A stretch of DNA of 64,000 nt from Mesostigma viride (taxonomy: Eukaryota > Streptophyta > Mesostigmatophyceae > Mesostigmatales > Mesostigmataceae), in NCBI GenBank assembly GCA_009746045.1, contig RPFO01000670.1:517954-581953 (forward strand). Reading direction: 5' to 3'. Shown piece by piece: positions 46,101 to 58,100 of this stretch (positions are counted from its first letter, which is position 1; each line of letters starts with the position of its first letter). Below the pieces are notes generated by a model. It was given only the letters and a program-made list of their open reading frames with translations. It had not been told where the DNA came from and did no database searches. The translations under genes were made by a program, and so were the position numbers.

Positions 46101-49100
46101 TGCGCACTGGTAGAGCAGATGCAAGCATGATTATGCGCACTGGTAGAGCAGATGCCAGCGTGATTATGCGCACTGGTAGAGCAGATGCAAGCGTGATTAT
46201 GCGCACTGGTAGAGCAGATGCCAGCGTGATTATGCGCACTGGTAGAGCAGATGCCAGCGTGATTATGCGCACTGGTAGAGCAGATGCCAGCGTGATTATG
46301 CGCACTGGTAGAGCAGATGCCAGCATGATTATGCGCACTGGTAGAGCAGATGCCAGCGTGATTATGCGCACTGGTAGAGAAGATGCCAGCATGATTATGC
46401 GCACTGGTAGAGAAGATGCCAGCGTGATTATGCGCACTGGTAGAGAAGATGCCAGCGTGATTATGCGCACTGGTAGAGCAGATGCCAGCGTGATTATGCG
46501 CACTGGTAGAGAAGATGCAAGCGTGATTATGCGCACTGGTAGAGCAGATGCCAGCGTGATTATGCGCACTGGTAGAGCAGATGCCAGCGTGATTATGCGC
46601 ACTGGTAGAGAAGATGCCAGCGTGATTATGCGCACTGGTAGAGAAGATGCCAGCATGATTATGCGCACTGGTAGAGAGGATGCCAGCATGATTATGCGCA
46701 CTGGTAGAGCAGATGCCAGCGTGATTATGCGCACTGGTAGAGAGGATGCCAGCGTGATTATGCGCACTGGTAGAGCAGATGCCAGCGTGATTATGCGCAC
46801 TGGTAGAGCAGATGCCAGCGTGATTATGCGCACTGGTAGAGAAGATGCCAGCATGATTATGCGCACTGGTAGAGAGGATGCCAGCGTGATTATGCGCACT
46901 GGTAGAGAGGATGCCAGCGTGATTATGCGCACTGGTAGAGAAGATGCCAGCATGATTATGCGCACTGGTAGAGAAGATGCCAGCATGATTATGCGCACTG
47001 GTAGAGAAGATGCCAGCGTGATTATGCGCACTGGTAGAGAAGATGCCAGCGTGATTATGCGCACTGGTAGAGCAGATGCCAGCGTGATTATGCGCACTGG
47101 TAGAGAAGATGCCAGCGTGATTATGCGCACTGGTAGAGCAGATGCCAGCATGATTATGCGCACTGGTAGAGAGGATGCCAGCGTGATTATGCGCACTGGT
47201 AGAGCAGATGCCAGCGTGATTATGCGCACTGGTAGAGAAGATGCCAGCGTGATTATGCGCACTGGTAGAGAAGATGCCAGCATGATTATGCGCACTGGTA
47301 GAGCAGATGCCAGCGTGATTATGCGCACTGGTAGAGAAGATGCCAGCGTGATTATGCGCACTGGTAGAGCAGATGCCAGCGTGATTATGCGCACTGGTAG
47401 AGCAGATGCCAGCATGATTATGCGCACTGGTAGAGAAGATGCCAGCATGATTATGCGCACTGGTAGAGCAGATGCCAGCGTGATTATGCGCACTGGTAGA
47501 GCAGATGCCAGCGTGATTATGCGCACTGGTAGAGCAGATGCCAGCGTGATTATGCGCACTGGTAGAGCAGATGCCAGCGTGATTATGCGCACTGGTAGAG
47601 CAGATGCCAGCGTGATTATGCGCACTGGTAGAGCAGATGCCAGCGTGATTATGCGCACTGGTAGAGCAGATGCCAGCGTGATTATGCGCACTGGTAGAGA
47701 AGATGCCAGCATGATTATGCGCACTGGTAGAGCAGATGCCAGCGTGATTATGCGCACTGGTAGAGAAGATGCCAGCATGATTATGCGCACTGGTAGAGCA
47801 GATGCAAGCATGATTATGCGCACTGGTAGAGCAGATGCCAGCGTGATTATGCGCACTGGTAGAGCAGATGCAAGCGTGATTATGCGCACTGGTAGAGCAG
47901 ATGCCAGCGTGATTATGCGCACTGGTAGAGCAGATGCCAGCGTGATTATGCGCACTGGTAGAGCAGATGCCAGCGTGATTATGCGCACTGGTAGAGCAGA
48001 TGCCAGCATGATTATGCGCACTGGTAGAGCAGATGCCAGCGTGATTATGCGCACTGGTAGAGAAGATGCCAGCATGATTATGCGCACTGGTAGAGAAGAT
48101 GCCAGCGTGATTATGCGCACTGGTAGAGAAGATGCCAGCGTGATTATGCGCACTGGTAGAGCAGATGCCAGCGTGATTATGCGCACTGGTAGAGAAGATG
48201 CAAGCGTGATTATGCGCACTGGTAGAGCAGATGCCAGCGTGATTATGCGCACTGGTAGAGCAGATGCCAGCGTGATTATGCGCACTGGTAGAGAAGATGC
48301 CAGCGTGATTATGCGCACTGGTAGAGAAGATGCCAGCATGATTATGCGCACTGGTAGAGAGGATGCCAGCATGATTATGCGCACTGGTAGAGCAGATGCC
48401 AGCGTGATTATGCGCACTGGTAGAGAGGATGCCAGCGTGATTATGCGCACTGGTAGAGCAGATGCCAGCGTGATTATGCGCACTGGTAGAGCAGATGCCA
48501 GCGTGATTATGCGCACTGGTAGAGAAGATGCCAGCATGATTATGCGCACTGGTAGAGAGGATGCCAGCGTGATTATGCGCACTGGTAGAGAGGATGCCAG
48601 CGTGATTATGCGCACTGGTAGAGAAGATGCCAGCATGATTATGCGCACTGGTAGAGAAGATGCCAGCATGATTATGCGCACTGGTAGAGAAGATGCCAGC
48701 GTGATTATGCGCACTGGTAGAGAAGATGCCAGCGTGATTATGCGCACTGGTAGAGCAGATGCCAGCGTGATTATGCGCACTGGTAGAGAAGATGCCAGCG
48801 TGATTATGCGCACTGGTAGAGCAGATGCCAGCATGATTATGCGCACTGGTAGAGAGGATGCCAGCGTGATTATGCGCACTGGTAGAGCAGATGCCAGCGT
48901 GATTATGCGCACTGGTAGAGAAGATGCCAGCGTGATTATGCGCACTGGTAGAGAAGATGCCAGCATGATTATGCGCACTGGTAGAGCAGATGCCAGCGTG
49001 ATTATGCGCACTGGTAGAGAAGATGCCAGCGTGATTATGCGCACTGGTAGAGCAGATGCCAGCGTGATTATGCGCACTGGTAGAGCAGATGCCAGCATGA

Positions 49101-52100
49101 TTATGCGCACTGGTAGAGAAGATGCCAGCATGATTATGCGCACTGGTAGAGCAGATGCCAGCGTGATTATGCGCACTGGTAGAGCAGATGCCAGCGTGAT
49201 TATGCGCACTGGTAGAGCAGATGCCAGCGTGATTATGCGCACTGGTAGAGCAGATGCCAGCGTGATTATGCGCACTGGTAGAGCAGATGCCAGCGTGATT
49301 ATGCGCACTGGTAGAGCAGATGCCAGCGTGATTATGCGCACTGGTAGAGCAGATGCCAGCGTGATTATGCGCACTGGTAGAGCAGATGCCAGCGTGATTA
49401 TGCGCACTGGTAGAGCAGATGCCAGCGTGATTATGCGCACTGGTAGAGCAGATGCCAGCATGATTATGCGCACTGGTAGAGAAGATGCCAGCATGATTAT
49501 GCGCACTGGTAGAGCAGATGCCAGCGTGATTATGCGCACTGGTAGAGCAGATGCCAGCGTGATTATGCGCACTGGTAGAGCAGATGCCAGCGTGATTATG
49601 CGCACTGGTAGAGCAGATGCCAGCGTGATTATGCGCACTGGTAGAGCAGATGCCAGCGTGATTATGCGCACTGGTAGAGCAGATGCCAGCGTGATTATGC
49701 GCACTGGTAGAGCAGATGCCAGCATGATTATGCGCACTGGTAGAGCAGATGCCAGCGTGATTATGCGCACTGGTAGAGCAGATGCCAGCGTGATTATGCG
49801 CACTGGTAGAGCAGATGCCAGCATGATTATGCGCACTGGTAGAGCAGATGCCAGCGTGATTATGCGCACTGGTAGAGAGGATGCCAGCGTGATTATGCGC
49901 ACTGGTAGAGCAGATGCCAGCGTGATTATGCGCACTGGTAGAGCAGATGCCAGCGTGATTATGCGCACTGGTAGAGCAGATGCCAGCATGATTATGCGCA
50001 CTGGTAGAGCAGATGCCAGCGTGATTATGCGCACTGGTAGAGCAGATGCCAGCGTGATTATGCGCACTGGTAGAGCAGATGCCAGCGTGATTATGCGCAC
50101 TGGTAGAGAAGATGCCAGCGTGATTATGCGCACTGGTAGAGCAGATGCCAGCATGATTATGCGCACTGGTAGAGAAGATGCCAGCATGATTATGCGCACT
50201 GGTAGAGCAGATGCCAGCGTGATTATGCGCACTGGTAGAGCAGATGCCAGCATGATTATGCGCACTGGTAGAGCAGATGCCAGCGTGATTATGCGCACTG
50301 GTAGAGCAGATGCCAGCATGATTATGCGCACTGGTAGAGCAGATGCCAGCGTGATTATGCGCACTGGTAGAGCAGATGCCAGCGTGATTATGCGCACTGG
50401 TAGAGCAGATGCCAGCGTGATTATGCGCACTGGTAGAGCAGATGCCAGCGTGATTATGCGCACTGGTAGAGCAGATGCCAGCGTGATTATGCGCACTGGT
50501 AGAGCAGATGCCAGCGTGATTATGCGCACTGGTAGAGCAGATGCCAGCGTGATTATGCGCACTGGTAGAGCAGATGCCAGCGTGATTATGCGCACTGGTA
50601 GAGCAGATGCCAGCATGATTATGCGCACTGGTAGAGCAGATGCCAGCGTGATTATGCGCACTGGTAGAGAAGATGCCAGCGTGATTATGCGCACTGGTAG
50701 AGCAGATGCCAGCGTGATTATGCGCACTGGTAGAGAAGATGCCAGCGTGATTATGCGCACTGGTAGAGCAGATGCCAGCATGATTATGCGCACTGGTAGA
50801 GAAGATGCCAGCATGATTATGCGCACTGGTAGAGCAGATGCCAGCGTGATTATGCGCACTGGTAGAGAAGATGCCAGCGTGATTATGCGCACTGGTAGAG
50901 CAGATGCCAGCGTGATTATGCGCACTGGTAGAGAAGATGCCAGCATGATTATGCGCACTGGTAGAGAAGATGCCAGCATGATTATGCGCACTGGTAGAGA
51001 AGATGCCAGCATGATTATGCGCACTGGTAGAGAAGATGCCAGCGTGATTATGCGCACTGGTAGAGCAGATGCCAGCATGATTATGCGCACTGGTAGAGCA
51101 GATGCCAGCATGATTATGCGCACTGGTAGAGCAGATGCCAGCGTGATTATGCGCACTGGTAGAGAGGATGCAAGCATGATTATGCGCACTGGTAGAGAAG
51201 ATGCCAGCATGATTATGCGCACTGGTAGAGCAGATGCCAGCATGATTATGCGCACTGGTAGAGAGGATGCCAGCATGATTATGCGCACTGGTAGAGAAGA
51301 TGCCAGCATGATTATGCGCACTGGTAGAGAAGATGCCAGCATGATTATGCGCACTGGTAGAGCAGATGCCAGCGTGATTATGCGCACTGGTAGAGAAGAT
51401 GCCAGCATGATTATGCGCACTGGTAGTGCAGGAAATTCTTACCATCCATGCCAAACATCCACACTGCGACAGTATGTGCGCAGGCATCATAGGACCGAAC
51501 AGGGCATGCACCAAATGATGCGAGCGTGGGTAGTGTCCACCTTGCCTGGTAAATGGGCAGCCGCCGCCAGTGGCAGCATGCCCTACCCCGCCATCGTTGC
51601 CTCCTGCTCGACCACCCTCCTTGTACTCTGCCACGTGGATGCCTTGTGTGCACCCAAACGCAGTCCCCCCAAATGCCCCCTAAATAGGCACGACACCGGT
51701 TCCATCCATCACTACAACTTGTCCATCACAAAAAACCTACACCCGACACAGTAAACCTGTACCCTGGTCCATGACAATAGACCTGTACACAGTTCCATCA
51801 CAAAAAACCTGTACCCACCTTGTTCCATGGGAATCGGGTGGATTAGCTTGAAGGTGCACGTCACGTTGTCCCCCGGCATGACCATCTCAACACCCGTGGG
51901 GAGCGTGACGCTACCCGTGATGTCGGCGGTGCGGAAGTAAAACTGGCGGACGAGGGAGAACGGGGCAGTTGGCAGAAGAGGCAAAGCATGTCAGTGAAGC
52001 AGCAAAAACACGACATAATGAGAAAGCAGCGACAACATACCCATTGGCGCAATGACGGGCACCTGTGCCAGTACAGCATTGGATGCCCCGAATCCGTGCC

Positions 52101-55100
52101 GCCCATGTGCCACTTCACCCCATGAAGGTGAAACATAATTAGCTTGTTGTGGCATGGCAACCTGACACTTTCCATCCTGTGATCAAACAGCTCTGCGGCC
52201 TATTCAAGTGCCGGCCAGAGACCAGACGTGCCCCTCTCCATGGCGTGTGCAAACCTGTGGGCCTTGAGCTTACAAAAATGTGTAGGCCTTGAGCGTACAT
52301 AAATAAAGCTTACAGAACCAAGACACCGTAAAGCCACATGCTGCGGCCACGCGCGCACCTGCGGCCGGTAGTTTGAGAAGAAGGGAGTGTGGCGGCCGCC
52401 CTCCTCCTTGGTCAGGATGTACACCTCGGCCTCAAACTTGTCGTAGCACTTCATGGTACCCGGCTTGCACACCACCTGCCCGCGCTCCACGTCCTCGCGC
52501 TTGAGGCCGCGCACCAGCAGCCCCACGTTGTCCCCCGCCTGGCCCTCATCCATCGTCTTCTTGAACATCTCCACGCCCGTCACCGTAGTCTTCAGTGCCG
52601 CGGGCTGAACAGGGCCCAAGGGGTGTGGCGACACACACAATAGGGACAAGACAGGGGATGGGCGGTGGCAGAGCATCAGAAAAACACATCTAAGTCCTTT
52701 TGTTTGGCCTTGCCAAAAGGCGGATCTGGCATTTGTGCGCACCATCACCATGCCCTGATCAAGGGACAGCGCTCTTTTTGCCACGACCATTACACTACCT
52801 ATCCACCCTGATGCCTCCATCGATCGGCCACACCCAACTTTGTCATGACCTCAAACCCCCACCGCTACTGTGCCACCTGATCCACCTTGATGCCTTCATC
52901 CACCACCACCTCTACCACCCACCTTGATGCCTCCATCCACCACCACCTCTACCACCCACTTTGATGCCTCCATCCACCACCACCTCTACCACCCACCTTG
53001 ATGCCTCCATCCACCACCACCTCTACCACCCACCTGGATGCCTCCATCCACCACCACCTCTACCACCCACCTGGATGCCTCCATCCACCACCACCTCTAC
53101 CACCCACCTGGATGCCTCCATCCACCACCACCTCTACCACCCACCTGGATGCCTCCATCCACCACCACCTCTACCACCCACCTGGATGCCTCCATCCACC
53201 ACCACCTCTACCACCCACCTGGATGCCTCCATCAACCACCACCTCTACCACCCACCTTGATGCCTCCATCCACCACCACCTCTACCACCCACCTGGATGC
53301 CTCCATCCACCACCACCTCTACCACCCACCTTGATGCCTCCATCCACCACCACCTCTACCACCCACCTGGATGCCTCCATCCACCACCACCTCTACCACC
53401 CACCTGGATGCCTCCATCCACCACCACCTCTACCACCCACCTTGATGCCTCCATCCACCACCACCTCTACCACCCACCTTGATGCCTCCATCCACCACCA
53501 CCTCTACCACCCACCTTGATGCCTCCATCCACCACCACCTCTACCACCCACCTTGATGCCTCCATCCACCACCACCTCTACCACCCACCTGGATGCCTCC
53601 ATCCACCACCTCCTCTACCACCCACCTTGATGCCTCCATCCACCACCACCTCCACCACCCACCTTGATGCCGATGATTTCCACGTCCTGCCCCGTCTTGA
53701 TGATGCCCTGCTCGATGCGGCCGGTGACCACCGTGCCGCGGCCCTGCAGCCACCGCCGTCGTCAATGCAAAAAGCAGCACAGGCAGCAACACAGGCCTCA
53801 CAGATCAAAACAGGCCTCACAGACCCGCCGGGCCAGCATGGCCCATGGATGGCCAGGCGTGTGACGAGACTCGCTCTGGCCAACCAGCAGCACACGGCTG
53901 GAACAGGAAATGTGGGGAACTGGAGGAGACCAAAGGGACAACGTCCAGGGTGTCGAGTACCCTGTTTCAGTCAGTTCCGATGGGCACGACACGAGCGCAC
54001 AGTACAGGGAGGTCCCGGCAGGGTACGGCGGAGGCTGACTGCCATTCAATCAAGACCGCCGGTGCTGCCAAACCACGGGCTGGGCCGATGCAGGATAACT
54101 GCGTGGCTTCACCACAAGAGACCTGTGCACCGCTGGAAGGGGCAGTGCCGATGGGCGAACACCATCGCAAGACACTGACAGCCGGCACTGCGAGTGTTGA
54201 AGTCATGACCGTGCTCCAGCTCCTATATCTACCCTACGAACTGCACGCCCTTTGATTCCTCAAATTCATAATGCAAGTCAAGGAAAAAGCCAGCAAACAC
54301 ACGTGCTAGCTGGTACGCTCTTTTAGCAACCACAAAAGCAAACCATTTAAGCAAGTGAGTGAACATCGGATGGGGGAGGGGCAGTAACGTAGGGCGCGTG
54401 TGCGTGACGGCGGCGGCATCAGCGCACCGAGATGGTGAACACGTCCTCCACCGGCATGACGAACGGCTTGTCCAGCGCGCGCGCGGGGAGCGGGATGTAC
54501 TCGTCGCACTGCTTCATCAGCTCCATGATGGCGGGCTTGCCCAGCTTGCTGTCGATGCCCTGCAGGGCCTGCAGCGCGCTGCCGCGCACGATGGGGATCT
54601 TGTCGCCATCAAACTTGTAGAAGCTCAGCAGCTCTGCACGCGAAAAGTACACAGGAGGGCAGAGGATACGTGTAAGTAGCGCAGCCCTGCACTCTCACGC
54701 AGAAAGGGAGAAAGAAAAGAGGAAAGAAAAAGTAGGGCCATGCAGCGAGACGAGGCACAGCCACGCAGGGGGGACAACGGATACCCAGGACCGAGAAGAA
54801 AGGGTGGCTGAGGGAAACTCGTGCATGGCAGACTCTTGGTGCATAGGGAGAGCGGACCCATGCACAGCACAAGCAGAACCACAATGGAACGATATATTCA
54901 CAACTAGCGGAATGACAAAAATACCCTGTAGTTCTTATTGTGAGTGCGGATGGGCTTGGCGAGTGTTCCTATGTATGAACACAGCTGCCACACCGCGGCT
55001 ACTGCTGACCACAGCATGCCTGCACCGCAGCCTGCTGCCCCCCATCGCTATGGGAAAGAAAGGCTAGGCTTTTTCAGTGAGATAGTTTGGTACCATACCG

Positions 55101-58100
55101 GCTTTTTCAGTACATACAATACAGTACATGCAAAACCCATTTCCATACAGTACATACAGTAACCCATTCGATACAGTACATACAGTAACCCATTCGATAC
55201 AGTACATACATTAAACAATGCCATATATATGCATCGACAATTGCATGCGTGGCAAAGCAAAGCCCAACATGGGCTTGCAGCACCCCAAAGGCAGCAGCGA
55301 AGCACATAGGAATGCATAACAGCGCAGCCGCTGGCTAGTTTGCCCCCCGTCCACCCACACATGCGCCACGCGCTTGCTTGCCACCCCCAACTGGGCCAAA
55401 CCCATGCCCCCTGCACTCCATCCCAAACCACACAGCTCCACCCCCACCCGCACCACACCCTCAGAACCATCTCTACCCCCACCCACCCCTGCCCTAATGC
55501 CCCCCCCCACACCCCACCCACCCTCGACCCCACCCCCGAGCCCACGCACCCCTACCCTACTGTCCTCCACCCCCACGCACCCCTCAGCTCCATCTCCACG
55601 AGTTCCAGCAGCTCCTCGTCCTGGACCACGTCACACTTGTTCAGGAAGCACACCAGCGAGGGGACGCCGATCTGGGGACCCGCAGATGTGCAGGGGGTGG
55701 CAGGGTGGAGGTAAATGCCCGTGGGTGGCAGGGTAAAGGTGCCAACATCAACCCATGCTCATGCAAAGGATATGACGAGACGCATTAGTCCACCTTGGGG
55801 AACAGTTCCTGGCCAGTGGCACTCCAAACAGCGTTGCCCCGAAGGAAAGGGTCCAACATCTTCCCAAAGGATGTGTTGCGCAGATTCTAGGGAATGGATG
55901 CTCCGTGGCACGCAAGATCAGACGCACAGCTGGAGATGAAGAAGTACATGCCGCACTTCAACTCAGAGAACTTTTACAGGGATATCAGGCTGGGCGACAA
56001 GGCTGTCACTACGTATAACTTGTCACATAAGCATCATGATCTGTCAAATCCTGGAAAGAACCTGGAGCCATCTGGGTTGCCTCGCTGCCACATGCAATCC
56101 CAAGCTGGTTAGGACGCCAACGTGCTTCCATGCTCGCATCACAGTGTTCGTTCTGAGACATCGCACCCACGCCCACCCGGCAGGGTGGCTCACCTGGCGC
56201 GCCAGCAGGATGTGCTCCCTGGTTTGGGGCATGGGGCCATCAGGGGCAGACACCACCAGGATGGCACCGTCCATCTGCGCTGCGCCTGTGATCATGTTCT
56301 GATGCGCAGCTCGTGGGGGATTAGGACAGCAAGCACGGCAACAACGGGCATCAGATGGGCAGCTCGTGGGGGATTAGGACAGCAAGCACGGCGACAACGG
56401 GCATCAGATGGGCAGCTCGTGGGGGATTAGGACAGCAAGCACGGCGACAACGGGCATCAGATGCGCAGCTCGTGGGGGATTAGGACAGCAAGCACGGCGA
56501 CAACGGGCATCAGATGGGCAGCTCGTGGGGGATTAGGACAGCAAGCACGGCGACAACGGGCATCAGATGGGCAGCTCGTGGGGGATTAGGACAGCAAGCA
56601 CGGCAACAACGGGCATCAGATGGGCAGCTCGTGGGGGATTAGGACAGCAAGCACGGCGACAACGGGCATCAGATGGGCAGCTCGTGGGGGATTAGGACAG
56701 CAAGCACGGCGACAACGGGCATCAGATGCGCAGCTCGTGGGGGATTAGGACAGCAAGCACGGCGACAACGGGCATCAGATGGGCAGCTCGTGGGGGATTA
56801 GGACAGCAAGCACGGCGACAACGGGCATCAGATGGGCAGCTCGTGGGGGATTAGGACAGCAAGTACGGCGACAACGGGCATCAGATGGGCAGCTCGTGGG
56901 GGATTAGGACAGCAAGCACGGCGACAACGGGCATCAGATGGGCAAGTTTTGGTGGGTGCGCGATGGGTAACCAAAGCGGTGTACGTTCGGGTAGCGGAAA
57001 CAGCAACACTGGGCACCAGATGCTCATGTCCCGGTCATTGGTGCGCTGGTGGCCATGTTATTGGGGGAGGGAGGCCTGCTGGCCATGGGCGATCCATGGC
57101 AAGGGATGAGGATGTGCGCCATGTGATGAGGATGCCAGCAAGGTCGGCATGCTGACCAGGGCAACCGGACAACCAAGGGTGGGCGCGTCCAAGTGCATCA
57201 AAGATGGGATGAGGATGGCCAGTAATACGCTGCCGACACCTTCGGGGGGCCAGCACAAATACGTAAGTGAGAACGCAGCCGATTGGACAAAGAAGGGAAA
57301 GATAGCCCAATGACAGCTCATCCCCAAGGAATCCTCCAGCATCCTCATGCGCAGCCACTGCCACTCCCTCCAAGCACCCCCACAGCACCCCCACAGCACC
57401 CGCCGGGACTTGCCTCCACCCATCAACGTAAGTAGGCGATCACCTCCGCGGCTGCCCCTATGCAGATCATCCAAAGCACTTCCCTTGCCGTGCCGACACA
57501 AACACTCCATGCGGAGTCCTTGATCAACCTATACCAGTAACCAAATCACATGCCTTGATGTGACTAATCAGATCATCCAAAGCATGTACCTTGACATAAT
57601 CCGCATGCCCTGGGCAGTCCACGTGCGCGTAGTGGCGTTTGTCGGTCTCGTACTCCACATGGGCCTGCCGCGCCACGACGCCGACACCGTGACCACGCAG
57701 ACGCAAGGAGGGCCGCATGTGGGCGTTGCAGTTACAACACAAATGTTTTTTTTTTCAGTCAGTCGGGGTGTGAGGGCAAACGCAGGCCAGGGATTCTGCC
57801 TCGAAAGACATTGACAAGACACTAACTTTAGACTCCAGACCTTTCAAACCTTCGATTACAAGAAACCCAAAAGATAATCCCATGAATAGCAAAACAAGCA
57901 AGTACGCACTGCCATCCGTGGGTAGTGCCTATGCATGGCATCCCTCCACTCCCTCTATGGGCACATGCTACACAGGAGTGACTGCCTGGCGCTCCCGTGC
58001 CAACCGCACCTTGCATTGAAACACACAGGCCCCCCTTTGGACCCTTGGGCGTTAGCTGCTGCCACCAAACCTGCCCATCATGAGCCCGCCCCCACGTTCC

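Noticed and set aside
43745-51754. Three overlapping frames of about 2,550-2,660 residues of 11-residue repeats on both strands
   Set aside because: They are stop-free readings of a 33-bp satellite inside EF-Tu intron 11. The flanking exons join in phase across it.
52998-53519. [17 protein letters not shown] repeat protein on the plus strand
   Set aside because: Antisense reading of the 37-bp intronic array that derives from EF-Tu exon 9.
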